A DNA stretch of 16,756 bases from CAZWFW01 sp964633445 (GTDB lineage Archaea > Undinarchaeota > CAZWFW01): NCBI GenBank assembly GCA_964633445.1, contig CAZWFW010000024.1, positions 1 through 16,756 of the forward strand, written 5' to 3'. Numbering within the stretch: position 1 is the first letter of the stretch; each line of letters starts with the position of its first letter. The notes beneath the pieces were generated by a model that worked only from the letters and a program-made list of their open reading frames with translations, was not told where the DNA came from and ran no database searches. Shown piece by piece: positions 5,954 to 12,392 of the stretch. The position numbers and the translations under genes are program-made.

Positions 5954-7027
5954 ATGTGGCAGATTCTAAGACCTGATGCGGTTATTGCATTAGCAGATAG
6001 ACAAGTACAAAAAGCCTTGCCGAGATATGTAAGGGTTGTTGAAGATGAATTACCGGCATACTTCCAGATTTGCAAGAAAATTAAAGCAGAATTGAAAAAT
6101 GACATGTGGAGGGAGCATGCTAAGCTTGTGGATGAGTTCGAAAAATTAAAAAATGATACTGATAAAGGAAGAGTAGAGATTAGCGAATTAAGCGATGTTA
6201 AGCCAAATCTTCTTGATCTAAAAATAGAAATTGCTAGAAATATTCTTAAATCATGTATCCTCTGCGAAAGAAGATGCAAAGTTAACCGCTATAAAGAGCT
6301 AGGATTCTGCAGGGTTGGCACCGAGATGAGAGTTTGCTCGGAATTTATTCATTACGGTGAGGAGGCATGGATTACACCAAGCCATACAATATTTTTCTCC
6401 AGATGTAATTGGCGTTGTGTTTATTGCCAGAACTATGATATTTCTCAAGGTGATGATTACGGCAAGGTTATCAATGCAGGGGATCTTGCAAAAATAATTG
6501 AGAAGCGTAGAAAATATGATGATGTTAGAAACGTTAACTTCGTTGGTGGCGAACCTACTCCATATTTGCCAATGATTTTAGAGGTTTTAAGAAATTGCAA
6601 TGTTAACATACCTGTGGTCTGGAATTCAAATGCATATCTAAGTAAAGAAGCTATGGACTTGCTTCATGGTGTTGTTGATGTTTATTTATTTGATTTCAGG
6701 TATTTTAATGATGAATGTGCGAAAAGGTTATCTAAAGTAAGTAATTGCGTTGAAATTCTTAAAAGGAATCATATAATTGCATTTAATCAGGCTGAGTTGT
6801 CAATAAGGCTTCTAGTTCTTCCAAACCATATTGATTGCTGCGCAAAGCCAATTCTTAAATTTATTTCTGAGAATTTTGGTGATAGGGTTATTGTAAACAT
6901 AATGGATCAATATTACCCTACATTCAAGGCATTTGAATATAAAGATGTAAACAGAAGGCTTTATTATGAGGAGTTCGCAGAAGTTGTTAATTATGCGAAA
7001 AAGCTGAAGCTCAATTTCAAAACATAA
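5954..7027 (+). CDS. PflA/PflX-like radical SAM protein (COG1313-like)
   Basis: A 357-residue iron-sulfur enzyme that uses S-adenosylmethionine to make a radical; substrate unknown. The radical SAM cluster motif is CNWRCVYC (Cys151, Cys155, Cys158, the standard CxxxCxxC). The glycine-rich SAM-binding strand NFVGGEPTPY lies at 195-204. Upstream, CILCERRCKVNR plus GFCR (Cys101, Cys104, Cys108, Cys119) is the extra cysteine set typical of the PflX/COG1313 branch of pyruvate formate-lyase activase homologues. About 100 residues precede it, largely helical and charged, longer than usual for this group. The C-terminal part keeps SIRLLVLPNH and NIMDQYYP, both typical of the group. It is transcribed alone, divergent from rpoH. 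Members of this group often activate unknown glycyl-radical-like or AMMECR1/MEMO partners; neither partner is here. Confidence 0.85.
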   Translation: MWQILRPDAVIALADRQVQKALPRYVRVVEDELPAYFQICKKIKAELKNDMWREHAKLVDEFEKLKNDTDKGRVEISELSDVKPNLLDLKIEIARNILKSCILCERRCKVNRYKELGFCRVGTEMRVCSEFIHYGEEAWITPSHTIFFSRCNWRCVYCQNYDISQGDDYGKVINAGDLAKIIEKRRKYDDVRNVNFVGGEPTPYLPMILEVLRNCNVNIPVVWNSNAYLSKEAMDLLHGVVDVYLFDFRYFNDECAKRLSKVSNCVEILKRNHIIAFNQAELSIRLLVLPNHIDCCAKPILKFISENFGDRVIVNIMDQYYPTFKAFEYKDVNRRLYYEEFAEVVNYAKKLKLNFKT

Positions 7028-7028
7028 A

Positions 7029-7250
7029 CTATTTCCTTGCCTTTATAAAGGTATTGAGCAATACCCCAAAAGCACCTGCGGCAAGTTTTTTCCTTAGCTC
7101 CCTCCCCCAAACTCGGTTTTTGGTAATCTGGTGCCAACCATCCTAAAAATCCGCCTATAGTCCATGTTCGTATCTAAATTTTGTCAATACCTCTAAACTT
7201 TGCTACGAGACCCTCTCCACCGAATAAAAACGATTTTAACTTTCGGTAGA
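7029..7250 (-). pseudogene. Decayed AIM24/TIGR00266-family gene
   Basis: Reading the minus strand with frame changes gives FLFGGEGLVAKFRG (about 7232-7190), then, after a TAG, an IGGFLGWLAP segment, then LPKTEFGGGS in another frame, then KKLAAGAFGVLLNTF and a stop at 7029-7031. GGEGLVxxxxGxG followed by an LAxxLxP segment is the signature of TIGR00266/AIM24 family proteins, of unknown biochemical function. Only the C-terminal third is legible; the upstream part is lost. It is convergent with the radical SAM gene and ends two bases beyond its stop. Confidence 0.55.
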
Positions 7251-7318
7251 AAGTTTCTATGCGTAAGCGTAGAGATGGGAGCCAAAAAGTATCTATTATA
7301 ATTGCTAACATTAATATA

Positions 7319-7457
7319 ATGAGCAAGGTTACTATAAAAGGGAAGCAGACATATAGAAAATTGCTTGAGGTGGTTTCAAGGTTGCAATTAAAAAAAGAAA
7401 AGGCGAGTTACAATAGGTGAGTCAATAAGGGAGTTGATTAAGCATGCTAAGCTATAA
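7319..7457 (+). pseudogene. Ribbon-helix-helix (VapB-like) antitoxin with a +1 frameshift at an A7 run
   Basis: An ATG at 7319 opens a frame reading MSKVTIKGKQTYRKLLEVVS and then RLQLKK; it goes out of frame at a run of seven A bases (about 7396-7402) and would stop at a TGA near 7421. Removing one A gives a continuous frame ending in RRVTIGESIRELIKHAKL with TAA at 7455-7457. The joined product of about 46 residues has the layout of small archaeal VapB-type antitoxins: a V-T-I strand, a helix YxxLxxxxSRL, then R-V-T-I-G-E-x-I-R-E-L. No toxin gene follows; the next gene is a THEP1-type NTPase. The break could be decay, a sequence error in the homopolymer, or slippage during expression. Confidence 0.55.
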
Positions 7458-7504
7458 ATTCCGCATACCAAAATGATAATAACATTAGCGGATATTTAAA
7501 ATTG

Positions 7505-8005
7505 ATGAAAATTTTTATAACTGGCAGACCAGGTGCTGGGAAAAGTACTCTAATTAGAGAGCTTATTGAATATGCTGAAAGAAATGAAATACCGTATTGT
7601 GGAGTTATTTCGCCAGAAATTAGAAAACAGGGTATAAGAGTTGGCTTTAAAATCATCGCATTACCAAGTATGCATGAGGAGATATTGGCAAGCATAAACA
7701 TTAAGGGCTTTCCCCGAGTTTCAAAATATGGCGTTAATGTTGAGGGTATAGATAAAATCGTAGAAATTGTTGAGGACGACTGCAAAAATGCGGAAATAGT
7801 TTTTGTTGATGAAATAGGGAAAATGGAATTGTTTTCAAGGAAATTTGAGAACTTTATCTTAAAAATTTTAAATACTAACAAAGAAGTCGTTGCAACCCTA
7901 CAATTACCTTTGGTTAAAAGGTTTGAGCATTACGGTAAAGTTTATTTCTTGAGAAGGGAGATCTTCGATAAGATTAAAAGTGATATACTAAGCAGTTTAT
8001 TTTAA
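7505..8005 (+). CDS. THEP1-type nucleoside-triphosphatase
   Basis: A 166-residue P-loop NTPase of the THEP1/NTPase_1 family, which hydrolyses ATP, GTP and other nucleoside triphosphates in vitro; cellular role not settled. Walker A is GRPGAGKST at 7-15. The family continues with an YCGVISPEIRKQGIRVGFKI stretch (31-50) and Walker B IVFVDEIGKMEL at 98-109, where the DEIGKMEL wording is diagnostic. Length is normal for the family (about 170-180). I chose ATG at 7505; a TTG at 7502 would add one Met. There is no ribosome binding site. It lies alone, downstream of the frameshifted antitoxin and followed by a 620-base gap. Confidence 0.92.
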   Translation: MKIFITGRPGAGKSTLIRELIEYAERNEIPYCGVISPEIRKQGIRVGFKIIALPSMHEEILASINIKGFPRVSKYGVNVEGIDKIVEIVEDDCKNAEIVFVDEIGKMELFSRKFENFILKILNTNKEVVATLQLPLVKRFEHYGKVYFLRREIFDKIKSDILSSLF

Positions 8006-8189
8006 TTTAGTATATTTGTATTTTAGCACTGCAGGAGGAATTTAAAGTTTTGAATTGAAAAAAGGTTTTTTACTTTCCTTTATTAAATTACTTTTTAGCA
8101 GTTAGGTACTTTTTTGCATTTGCTTAAACTTAAGCTTTCCTTAAAATTTGGAATTATTGTTATGGGTCTCATCTAAATCGATGTTTATA

Positions 8190-8209
8190 GTGACTTTATA
8201 TCGAGTCAC
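8190..8209. repeat. Inverted repeat next to the zinc-ribbon relic
   Basis: GTGACT at 8190-8195 and AGTCAC at 8204-8209 form a 6-bp perfect inverted repeat with an 8-base spacer, directly at the start of the zinc-ribbon relic. It may be chance or a trace of an element end. Confidence 0.25.
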
Positions 8210-8345
8210 CAAATAACCTTGAAGTTATTAAAGAATACAAGGGTAAGCAGCGGTACTGCTGTACTCGGTGCTGAACCAGAAGCACCAGCAAAATCATCGT
8301 CGCCAAAAGTACCTGAGCAAGAATCTGAATTACATAAATCTTCTA
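8200..8345 (+). pseudogene. Relic of a transposase-type zinc ribbon
   Basis: In one plus-strand frame (about 8206-8271) the sequence reads LEVIKEYKGKQRYCCTRC and then a stop at 8272-8274, continuing TRSTSKIIVAKST. The wording x-V-I-K-x-(Y)-K-G-K-Q-R-Y-x-C-x-x-C is that of the N-terminal zinc ribbon of many archaeal and bacterial transposases (IS1-like and related), where it follows a C-P-x-C-G-S segment; here S-P-N-N stands in that place. The first cysteine pair is therefore lost and stops follow. No terminal repeats or catalytic domain could be identified. Confidence 0.45.
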
Positions 8346-8593
8346 AAGTGAATATATCGGGCAAATGCCAATCGGAGAATCCATCATAATTTTGAATTAT
8401 TACAATAGCTTATAGCAGAATTCCAATAAGCAGTTGTTTTATCAGAGCTGTCATTTCTAAGTTGAGTGTCTTAGTCACTCTAAGTTCCAGGAAACTATTT
8501 CCCCCTGGTGATGGTCTGGATTGGATATTGCAAGCCTTCAGGAGAACCTCAGATAAGTCACCAGAGCTTGATAAATTACAGCTGAAACTATAG
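8346..8593. other. Non-coding stretch with one short open frame
   Basis: No gene is supported. The plus strand is open for about 65 codons from 8396 to a TAG at 8591-8593, with no usable start codon and no recognisable family. It may be the decayed downstream part of the element whose zinc ribbon lies at 8200-8345. There is also a small inverted repeat GAGTG/CACTC at about 8463-8479. Confidence 0.35.
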
Positions 8594-8599
8594 AAATAT

Positions 8600-8608
8600 T
8601 ATATTTAA
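8600..8608 (+). promoter_or_regulatory. TATA box of the phosphorylase-PINA-kinase operon
   Basis: ATATTTAAT is centred about 25 bases before the ATG at 8629, predicting a leaderless transcript. Confidence 0.45.
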
Positions 8609-8628
8609 TTTTTAATATTTATTTTAAA

Positions 8629-9414
8629 ATGGCTAAGGTGGCTGTAATAGCAGGTACAGGTCTTTGTGACCCAAAATTTTTAGAGAATATGGAGAAGCTA
8701 AGCATAGAAACACCATATGGTAAGCCCAGTTATCTACTTAAAGGAAAAATTGATGGAAGGGAGGTAATTCTTCTTGTAAGGCATGGAAAAAAACATGAAT
8801 ATCCACCTCACAGAGTTAACTACAGGGCAAATATATGGGCTTTGAAGGAACTTGGTGTTGAAAGAGTAATTTCGGTATCAGCTGTTGGAATAATAAACCC
8901 TAAAATATCTCCAGGGGATTTTGTAATTGTTGATCAATTTATAGATTTTACAAAACAAAGGCCCTTTACTTTTTATGACGGACCGGAGGTTTATCATGTT
9001 GATTTTACTCAGCCATACTGTCCTGAAATGAGGAATACTATAATTAAGAAAGCGAGGGAATTGGGAATAAGTTTCCATGAAAAAGGTGTATATGTGTGCA
9101 CAGAGGGACCGAGATACGAAACCCCTGCTGAAATTAAAATGTTTAAATTGCTTGGGGCGGACGTTGTTGGTATGACAAATGTGCCTGAATGCGTACTTGC
9201 AAGGGAGCTTTGTATTTGCTACGCTGCGATATGCGTGGGAACAAACTACGCTGCAGGCATGCAATCCAGGCTAACAAGCGATGAGGTTGTGGATATGATG
9301 GAAAGAAAAGGAAAGGAGCTTAAGATTCTTCTAAGAGAGGTTTTAAAAAATTTGCCTGAGGAAAGGAGATGCATATGTAAGGATGCCTTGAAAAACGCAA
9401 AGATTGAAAAATAA
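8629..9414 (+). CDS. S-methyl-5'-thioinosine / 5'-thioadenosine phosphorylase (PNP/MTAP family)
   Basis: A 261-residue purine nucleoside phosphorylase family II enzyme that splits methylthio-nucleosides with phosphate, part of methionine salvage and recycling of radical-SAM by-products. Visible: phosphate-site GTG at 9-11, RHG at 51-53 with HEYPPHRVNYRAN, SAVG at 84-87, TEGPRYETPAE at 158-168, GMTNVPE at 181-187 and TNYAAG at 205-210. In adenosine-type MTAPs the last motif is TDYDxW; Asn in place of Asp is the usual mark of 6-oxopurine use, so methylthioinosine is the likelier substrate. Near the C-terminus a CIC (CxC, 248-250) recalls the disulfide CxC of Sulfolobus MTAP II, a thermostability feature. 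First gene of a plus-strand run, 25 bases before the next ATG. Confidence 0.9.
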   Translation: MAKVAVIAGTGLCDPKFLENMEKLSIETPYGKPSYLLKGKIDGREVILLVRHGKKHEYPPHRVNYRANIWALKELGVERVISVSAVGIINPKISPGDFVIVDQFIDFTKQRPFTFYDGPEVYHVDFTQPYCPEMRNTIIKKARELGISFHEKGVYVCTEGPRYETPAEIKMFKLLGADVVGMTNVPECVLARELCICYAAICVGTNYAAGMQSRLTSDEVVDMMERKGKELKILLREVLKNLPEERRCICKDALKNAKIEK

Positions 9415-9439
9415 AAATTTGATTAAGCATAAATTAGAG

Positions 9440-11242
9440 ATGAGTAAAGGGAGAATAAAAGTTGTTCCAGATACAAGCATTGTAGTTGAGGAGAAGCTTA
9501 TAGATGTTATTAGAAAGCTTTTAAGGGAAGGGAATATTTCAGTTTTAATTCCTAATGCCATAATCGCTGAACTTGAAGCTCAAGCTAACAAAGGGCTTGA
9601 GAAAGGGAGGAGAGGGTTAAACCATATAATTGAGCTTAGAAAATTTGCAGAGAGGAAAAATATTGAAATAGATTATGTTGGAGAAAGACCAAGTTTTGAT
9701 GAGATTAAATTGGCAAGCTCTGGTGCAATAGATGCAAAAATAAGGAAAATCGCTAAGGATTATGGTGCAAGGCTTCTAACTTGCGATTACATCCAAGCAC
9801 TTGTTGCTAAAGCTGAAGGAATCGATTGTATTTACTTTGAGAAGGAGATCTCAAAAAATAAAATGCGAATTCTAAAATACCTTGGGGAGGGTGTAATGAG
9901 TCTGCATTTGAAGCAAGGTGTGGTTCCTTTAGCTAAAATAGGCAGACCAGGTAAAGTCAAGCTTATAGAGTTAGATAGCAAACCTCTAAGTGAAGGTGAG
10001 CTAAGAGAAATAATTGAGGAGATAATGGAAGTTGCGAGAAAAGAGGGACAAGTAGAAATAAAAAGAGAAGGTGCAATGGTTGTGCAGATAGATGATCTAA
10101 GAATAGCAATTGCGGAACCACCATTTTCTGATGGTTTGGAAGTTACGGCTGTTAGACCAATAGCCAAAGTAACTTTAGATGATTATAGATTATCTCCCGA
10201 ATTAAAGGAATTGTTGGCGAACAAAGCTAAAGGTATATTGATTGCTGGCCCACCTGGTGCAGGTAAAACTACTTTCTGTCAAAGTCTTGCAGAATTTTTG
10301 GAGGCAAAAGGAAACGTTGTTAAGACTATGGAAACACCAAGGGATCTGCAGGTTAGCGAAAGAATAACACAGTATACGAAGCTTGAGGGTGATATGAGAA
10401 AAACTGCGGACATTTTGCTTTTGGTTAGACCTGACTATACAATCTATGACGAGTTGAGGAAGACAGAAGATTTTTTAATTTTTGCTGATATGAGGCTTGC
10501 TGGTATTGGCATGATCGGTGCTACGCATGCTACAAAGCCAATAGATGCTATTCAACGATTTATTGGAAGAGTGGAGCTGGGAATGATTCCCCAAATTGTT
10601 GATACAATAATTTTCATTGAAGCTAGCGAAATAAGGAAAGTTTACCAGCTAAATTTAACTGTTAAAGTTCCTCATGGAATGAAGGATGAAGATCTGGCAA
10701 GGCCAGTAATTGAGGTTAGAGACTTTGAAAATAAGAAGGTTGAGTATGAGATTTATAGCTATGGAGAAGAGGTTGTTGTAATGCCTGTAAAAGTTGAGGA
10801 AACTCCATTAAAGAAAATTGCTGCAAAATCTATCAAGGATATTATAAGGAAGAGATTTCCAGATATAAAGACAAGTGTTGAGGTTGTTTCTGATAAAAAA
10901 GCCGTAGTTTATGTTGCAAGCAGACATATTCCAAAAATAATAGGAAAACAGGGAAAAACCATCGAAAATCTTGAAAGAAATATAGGTATGAGCATAGAAG
11001 TTAGACCTTTTACCGAAAAGGAGCGAGTTGAAATACCCTTCACAGTTACGGAAACAGATAAGCATATTATTCTTGAGTTCGGCAAGGATTTTGCGGGAAG
11101 GGAGGTTGATGTATATGCTAATGATAAATACGTATTCGCTGGGGTTATTTCGAAATCTGGAACCATAAGGATTGAGAAGAAAAGTAAATTAGCTAGGAAG
11201 ATAAAGAGAAAAATAACAAAGCTAAAGGTTTATGTTGGATGA
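9440..11242 (+). CDS. pina: PINA-type ATPase: PIN domain, PilT-like ATPase, KH domain
   Basis: A 600-residue archaea-conserved protein (COG1855). Homologues named PINA are hexameric ATPases that promote Holliday-junction branch migration and bind the resolvase Hjc in Sulfolobus; I carry that role over by family. Order, numbered from the chosen ATG: PIN domain about 5-125 with VPDTSIV (Asp11) and LLTCDYI (Asp116); a linker; a PilT/VirB11-like ATPase with Walker A GPPGAGKTT at 270-278 and TIYDELR near 334-340; a KH domain with IIGKQGKTIENLE at 500-512; and a basic C-terminal tail ending KRKITKLKVYVG. ATG 9440 was chosen; a TTG at 9404 inside the upstream gene would add 12 unlike residues. Its stop overlaps the next gene in ATGA. 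Confidence 0.9.
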   Translation: MSKGRIKVVPDTSIVVEEKLIDVIRKLLREGNISVLIPNAIIAELEAQANKGLEKGRRGLNHIIELRKFAERKNIEIDYVGERPSFDEIKLASSGAIDAKIRKIAKDYGARLLTCDYIQALVAKAEGIDCIYFEKEISKNKMRILKYLGEGVMSLHLKQGVVPLAKIGRPGKVKLIELDSKPLSEGELREIIEEIMEVARKEGQVEIKREGAMVVQIDDLRIAIAEPPFSDGLEVTAVRPIAKVTLDDYRLSPELKELLANKAKGILIAGPPGAGKTTFCQSLAEFLEAKGNVVKTMETPRDLQVSERITQYTKLEGDMRKTADILLLVRPDYTIYDELRKTEDFLIFADMRLAGIGMIGATHATKPIDAIQRFIGRVELGMIPQIVDTIIFIEASEIRKVYQLNLTVKVPHGMKDEDLARPVIEVRDFENKKVEYEIYSYGEEVVVMPVKVEETPLKKIAAKSIKDIIRKRFPDIKTSVEVVSDKKAVVYVASRHIPKIIGKQGKTIENLERNIGMSIEVRPFTEKERVEIPFTVTETDKHIILEFGKDFAGREVDVYANDKYVFAGVISKSGTIRIEKKSKLARKIKRKITKLKVYVG

Positions 11243-11787
11243 TAATAGCTATTACTGGCGTAAGTTGTACGGGTAAAACAACAATTGCAAATATCTTGGC
11301 AAGGAGGATTAATGCCAAAGTTATTAGCTTATCAGAATTTGTTAAGGAGTATAATGTTTATTTGAAGTATGATGAAAAAAGAAAGTGTTACGTTGTTGAT
11401 GAAGATGTGCTTAGGGAAAAATTTAGGGAATTTGTAGGTAAACTATCCGAGAGAAACCTTATTGTTGAAGGTATCTTAGCTTACTGCATTCCAGCAGATA
11501 TAGTCATTGTGCTTAGGACAAATCCAGAAATCCTTAAGAATAGACTAATTCATAGATATGGAAACAATGAGTTAAAAATTAAGGAAAATGTTGAGGCTGA
11601 GATCGTTGCTTATTGCACCTGCAAGGCTTTGGAGTACTCAAATAACGTTTTTGAGATAGATACAACAAAAAGTATTGATGCTTGTATCAGCGAAATTATT
11701 GAAGTGCTGAGTGGGAAGAATCATGAGAAATATAAACCAAGAATAGATTGGGGTTCAGCTTACATAGGCATTGATAAGTCTATGTAA
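11239..11787 (+). CDS. AK6/Fap7-type adenylate kinase with C-terminal extension
   Basis: A 182-residue P-loop kinase. AK6/Fap7 proteins (hCINAP) are adenylate kinases/ATPases that in eukaryotes and archaea act with ribosomal protein uS11 during small-subunit maturation. Walker A is GVSCTGKTT at 7-15, with Ser-Cys where most relatives have Pro-Gly. DIVIVLR (87-93) is the following strand, and the LID-type segment NRLIHRYGNNELKIKENVEA (101-120) keeps the R-x-Y and K-x-x-E-N of the family. After the core, about 25 residues (NHEKYKPRIDWGSAYIG) extend beyond the usual end near 160-175. The ATG overlaps the PINA stop (ATGA), so the two are co-translated. Confidence 0.85.
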   Translation: MIIAITGVSCTGKTTIANILARRINAKVISLSEFVKEYNVYLKYDEKRKCYVVDEDVLREKFREFVGKLSERNLIVEGILAYCIPADIVIVLRTNPEILKNRLIHRYGNNELKIKENVEAEIVAYCTCKALEYSNNVFEIDTTKSIDACISEIIEVLSGKNHEKYKPRIDWGSAYIGIDKSM

Positions 11788-11788
11788 G

Positions 11789-11896
11789 CTTTGGGACACA
11801 TCACCCAAAGGCTCGTCCCCTTTCGGGGTAACCCCAGAGCCCCACATCCGAAGGTTTGCCCTGATAGGCAGCTAGGCTGCCTGAAAGACGGGACTT
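11789..11896 (-). ncRNA. GC-rich structured RNA candidate between convergent genes
   Basis: A second GC-rich island with several perfect stems and no open frame: 11789-11795/11804-11810 (CTTTGGG/CCCAAAG); 11810-11814/11837-11841 (GGCTC/GAGCC) enclosing CCCC/GGGG at 11817-11820/11825-11828, whose loop reads GAAA on the minus strand, a stable tetraloop; and 11866-11871/11877-11882 (AGGCAG/CTGCCT). On the minus strand a TTTTTATATTA box (about 11917-11927) lies some 26 bases before the start of the GC-rich part, supporting transcription from about 11896 towards 11789. It shares the short phrase TCCGAAGG (plus strand) with the candidate at 5121-5262. I cannot assign a family. A bidirectional terminator for the convergent genes is the alternative. 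Confidence 0.45.
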
Positions 11897-11916
11897 ATGT
11901 ATATTTAGAAAAAGGA

Positions 11917-11927
11917 TAATATAAAAA
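11917..11927 (-). promoter_or_regulatory. TATA box for the minus-strand structured RNA candidate
   Basis: On the minus strand TTTTTATATTA is placed about 26 bases before the first GC-rich bases at about 11896. No gene other than the RNA candidate would use it, since the kinase gene at 11239-11787 runs the other way. Confidence 0.35.
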
Positions 11928-11989
11928 CATTACGTATAAAATGTCTATCAATGTCTATGAAAGTTGTTACTGTTACGCAAGGAATTAGA

Positions 11990-12382
11990 TTACTCTGTAG
12001 GTCTAAATTTTAATCCATAGTATATTACCCCTGCCTCTCCATCCTCGTTTATCCTTCTAAAGCAGGCTTCTACTGGCATACCTATATAAATGTCCTCTGG
12101 CTCACAATCAACTATTTGCGTAGTTAAGCATGGCCCCTCCTCCAACCTTACAATCGCTACAACATAAGGAACCTGCTCCTCAAATCCCTCGGGAGCTACA
12201 TGTATCACTGTATATGTCTCTATCTTACCCCTTCCCTTAAGCTTCACTTCATCCATCCTGGCCTTCTTACATTTTGGGCAGACCTTTCTGGGAGGATAGT
12301 AAACTTCGTTACAGTTTTTACATTTGCTACCTATAAGCCTGTATCTTGCAGGAATACCACGCCAAAATCTTGGCACGCTCAT
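11990..12382 (-). CDS. DUF35 OB-fold / zinc-ribbon protein of the thiolase-HMGCS complex
   Basis: A 130-residue DUF35 protein. In methanogens the homologue is a scaffold that holds acetoacetyl-CoA thiolase and HMG-CoA synthase together and provides part of a shared CoA channel, which pulls the unfavourable thiolase reaction forward. Visible: a four-cysteine zinc ribbon CKNC and CPKC (Cys21, 24, 35, 38), then an OB-fold with GKIETYTVIHVAPEGFEEQ and VPYVVAIVRLEEG. Length is normal. ATG 12382 has a clear GAGGTGG ribosome binding site 5 bases upstream. It is the last gene of the operon, 10 bases after the thiolase stop. Confidence 0.93.
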   Translation of the reverse strand: MSVPRFWRGIPARYRLIGSKCKNCNEVYYPPRKVCPKCKKARMDEVKLKGRGKIETYTVIHVAPEGFEEQVPYVVAIVRLEEGPCLTTQIVDCEPEDIYIGMPVEACFRRINEDGEAGVIYYGLKFRPTE

Positions 12383-12392
12383 TTAAACCACC

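Noticed and set aside
8218..8387. Proline/serine-rich plus-strand frame overlapping the zinc-ribbon relic
   Set aside because: It has no start codon and no family; the other frame gives a recognisable zinc-ribbon phrase, so this one is taken as a chance opening.
9404..9439. TTG start for the PINA-type ATPase, 12 codons upstream
   Set aside because: The added lysine/asparagine-rich residues do not look like the family N-terminus and overlap the upstream gene; ATG 9440 starts just before the conserved PIN strand.
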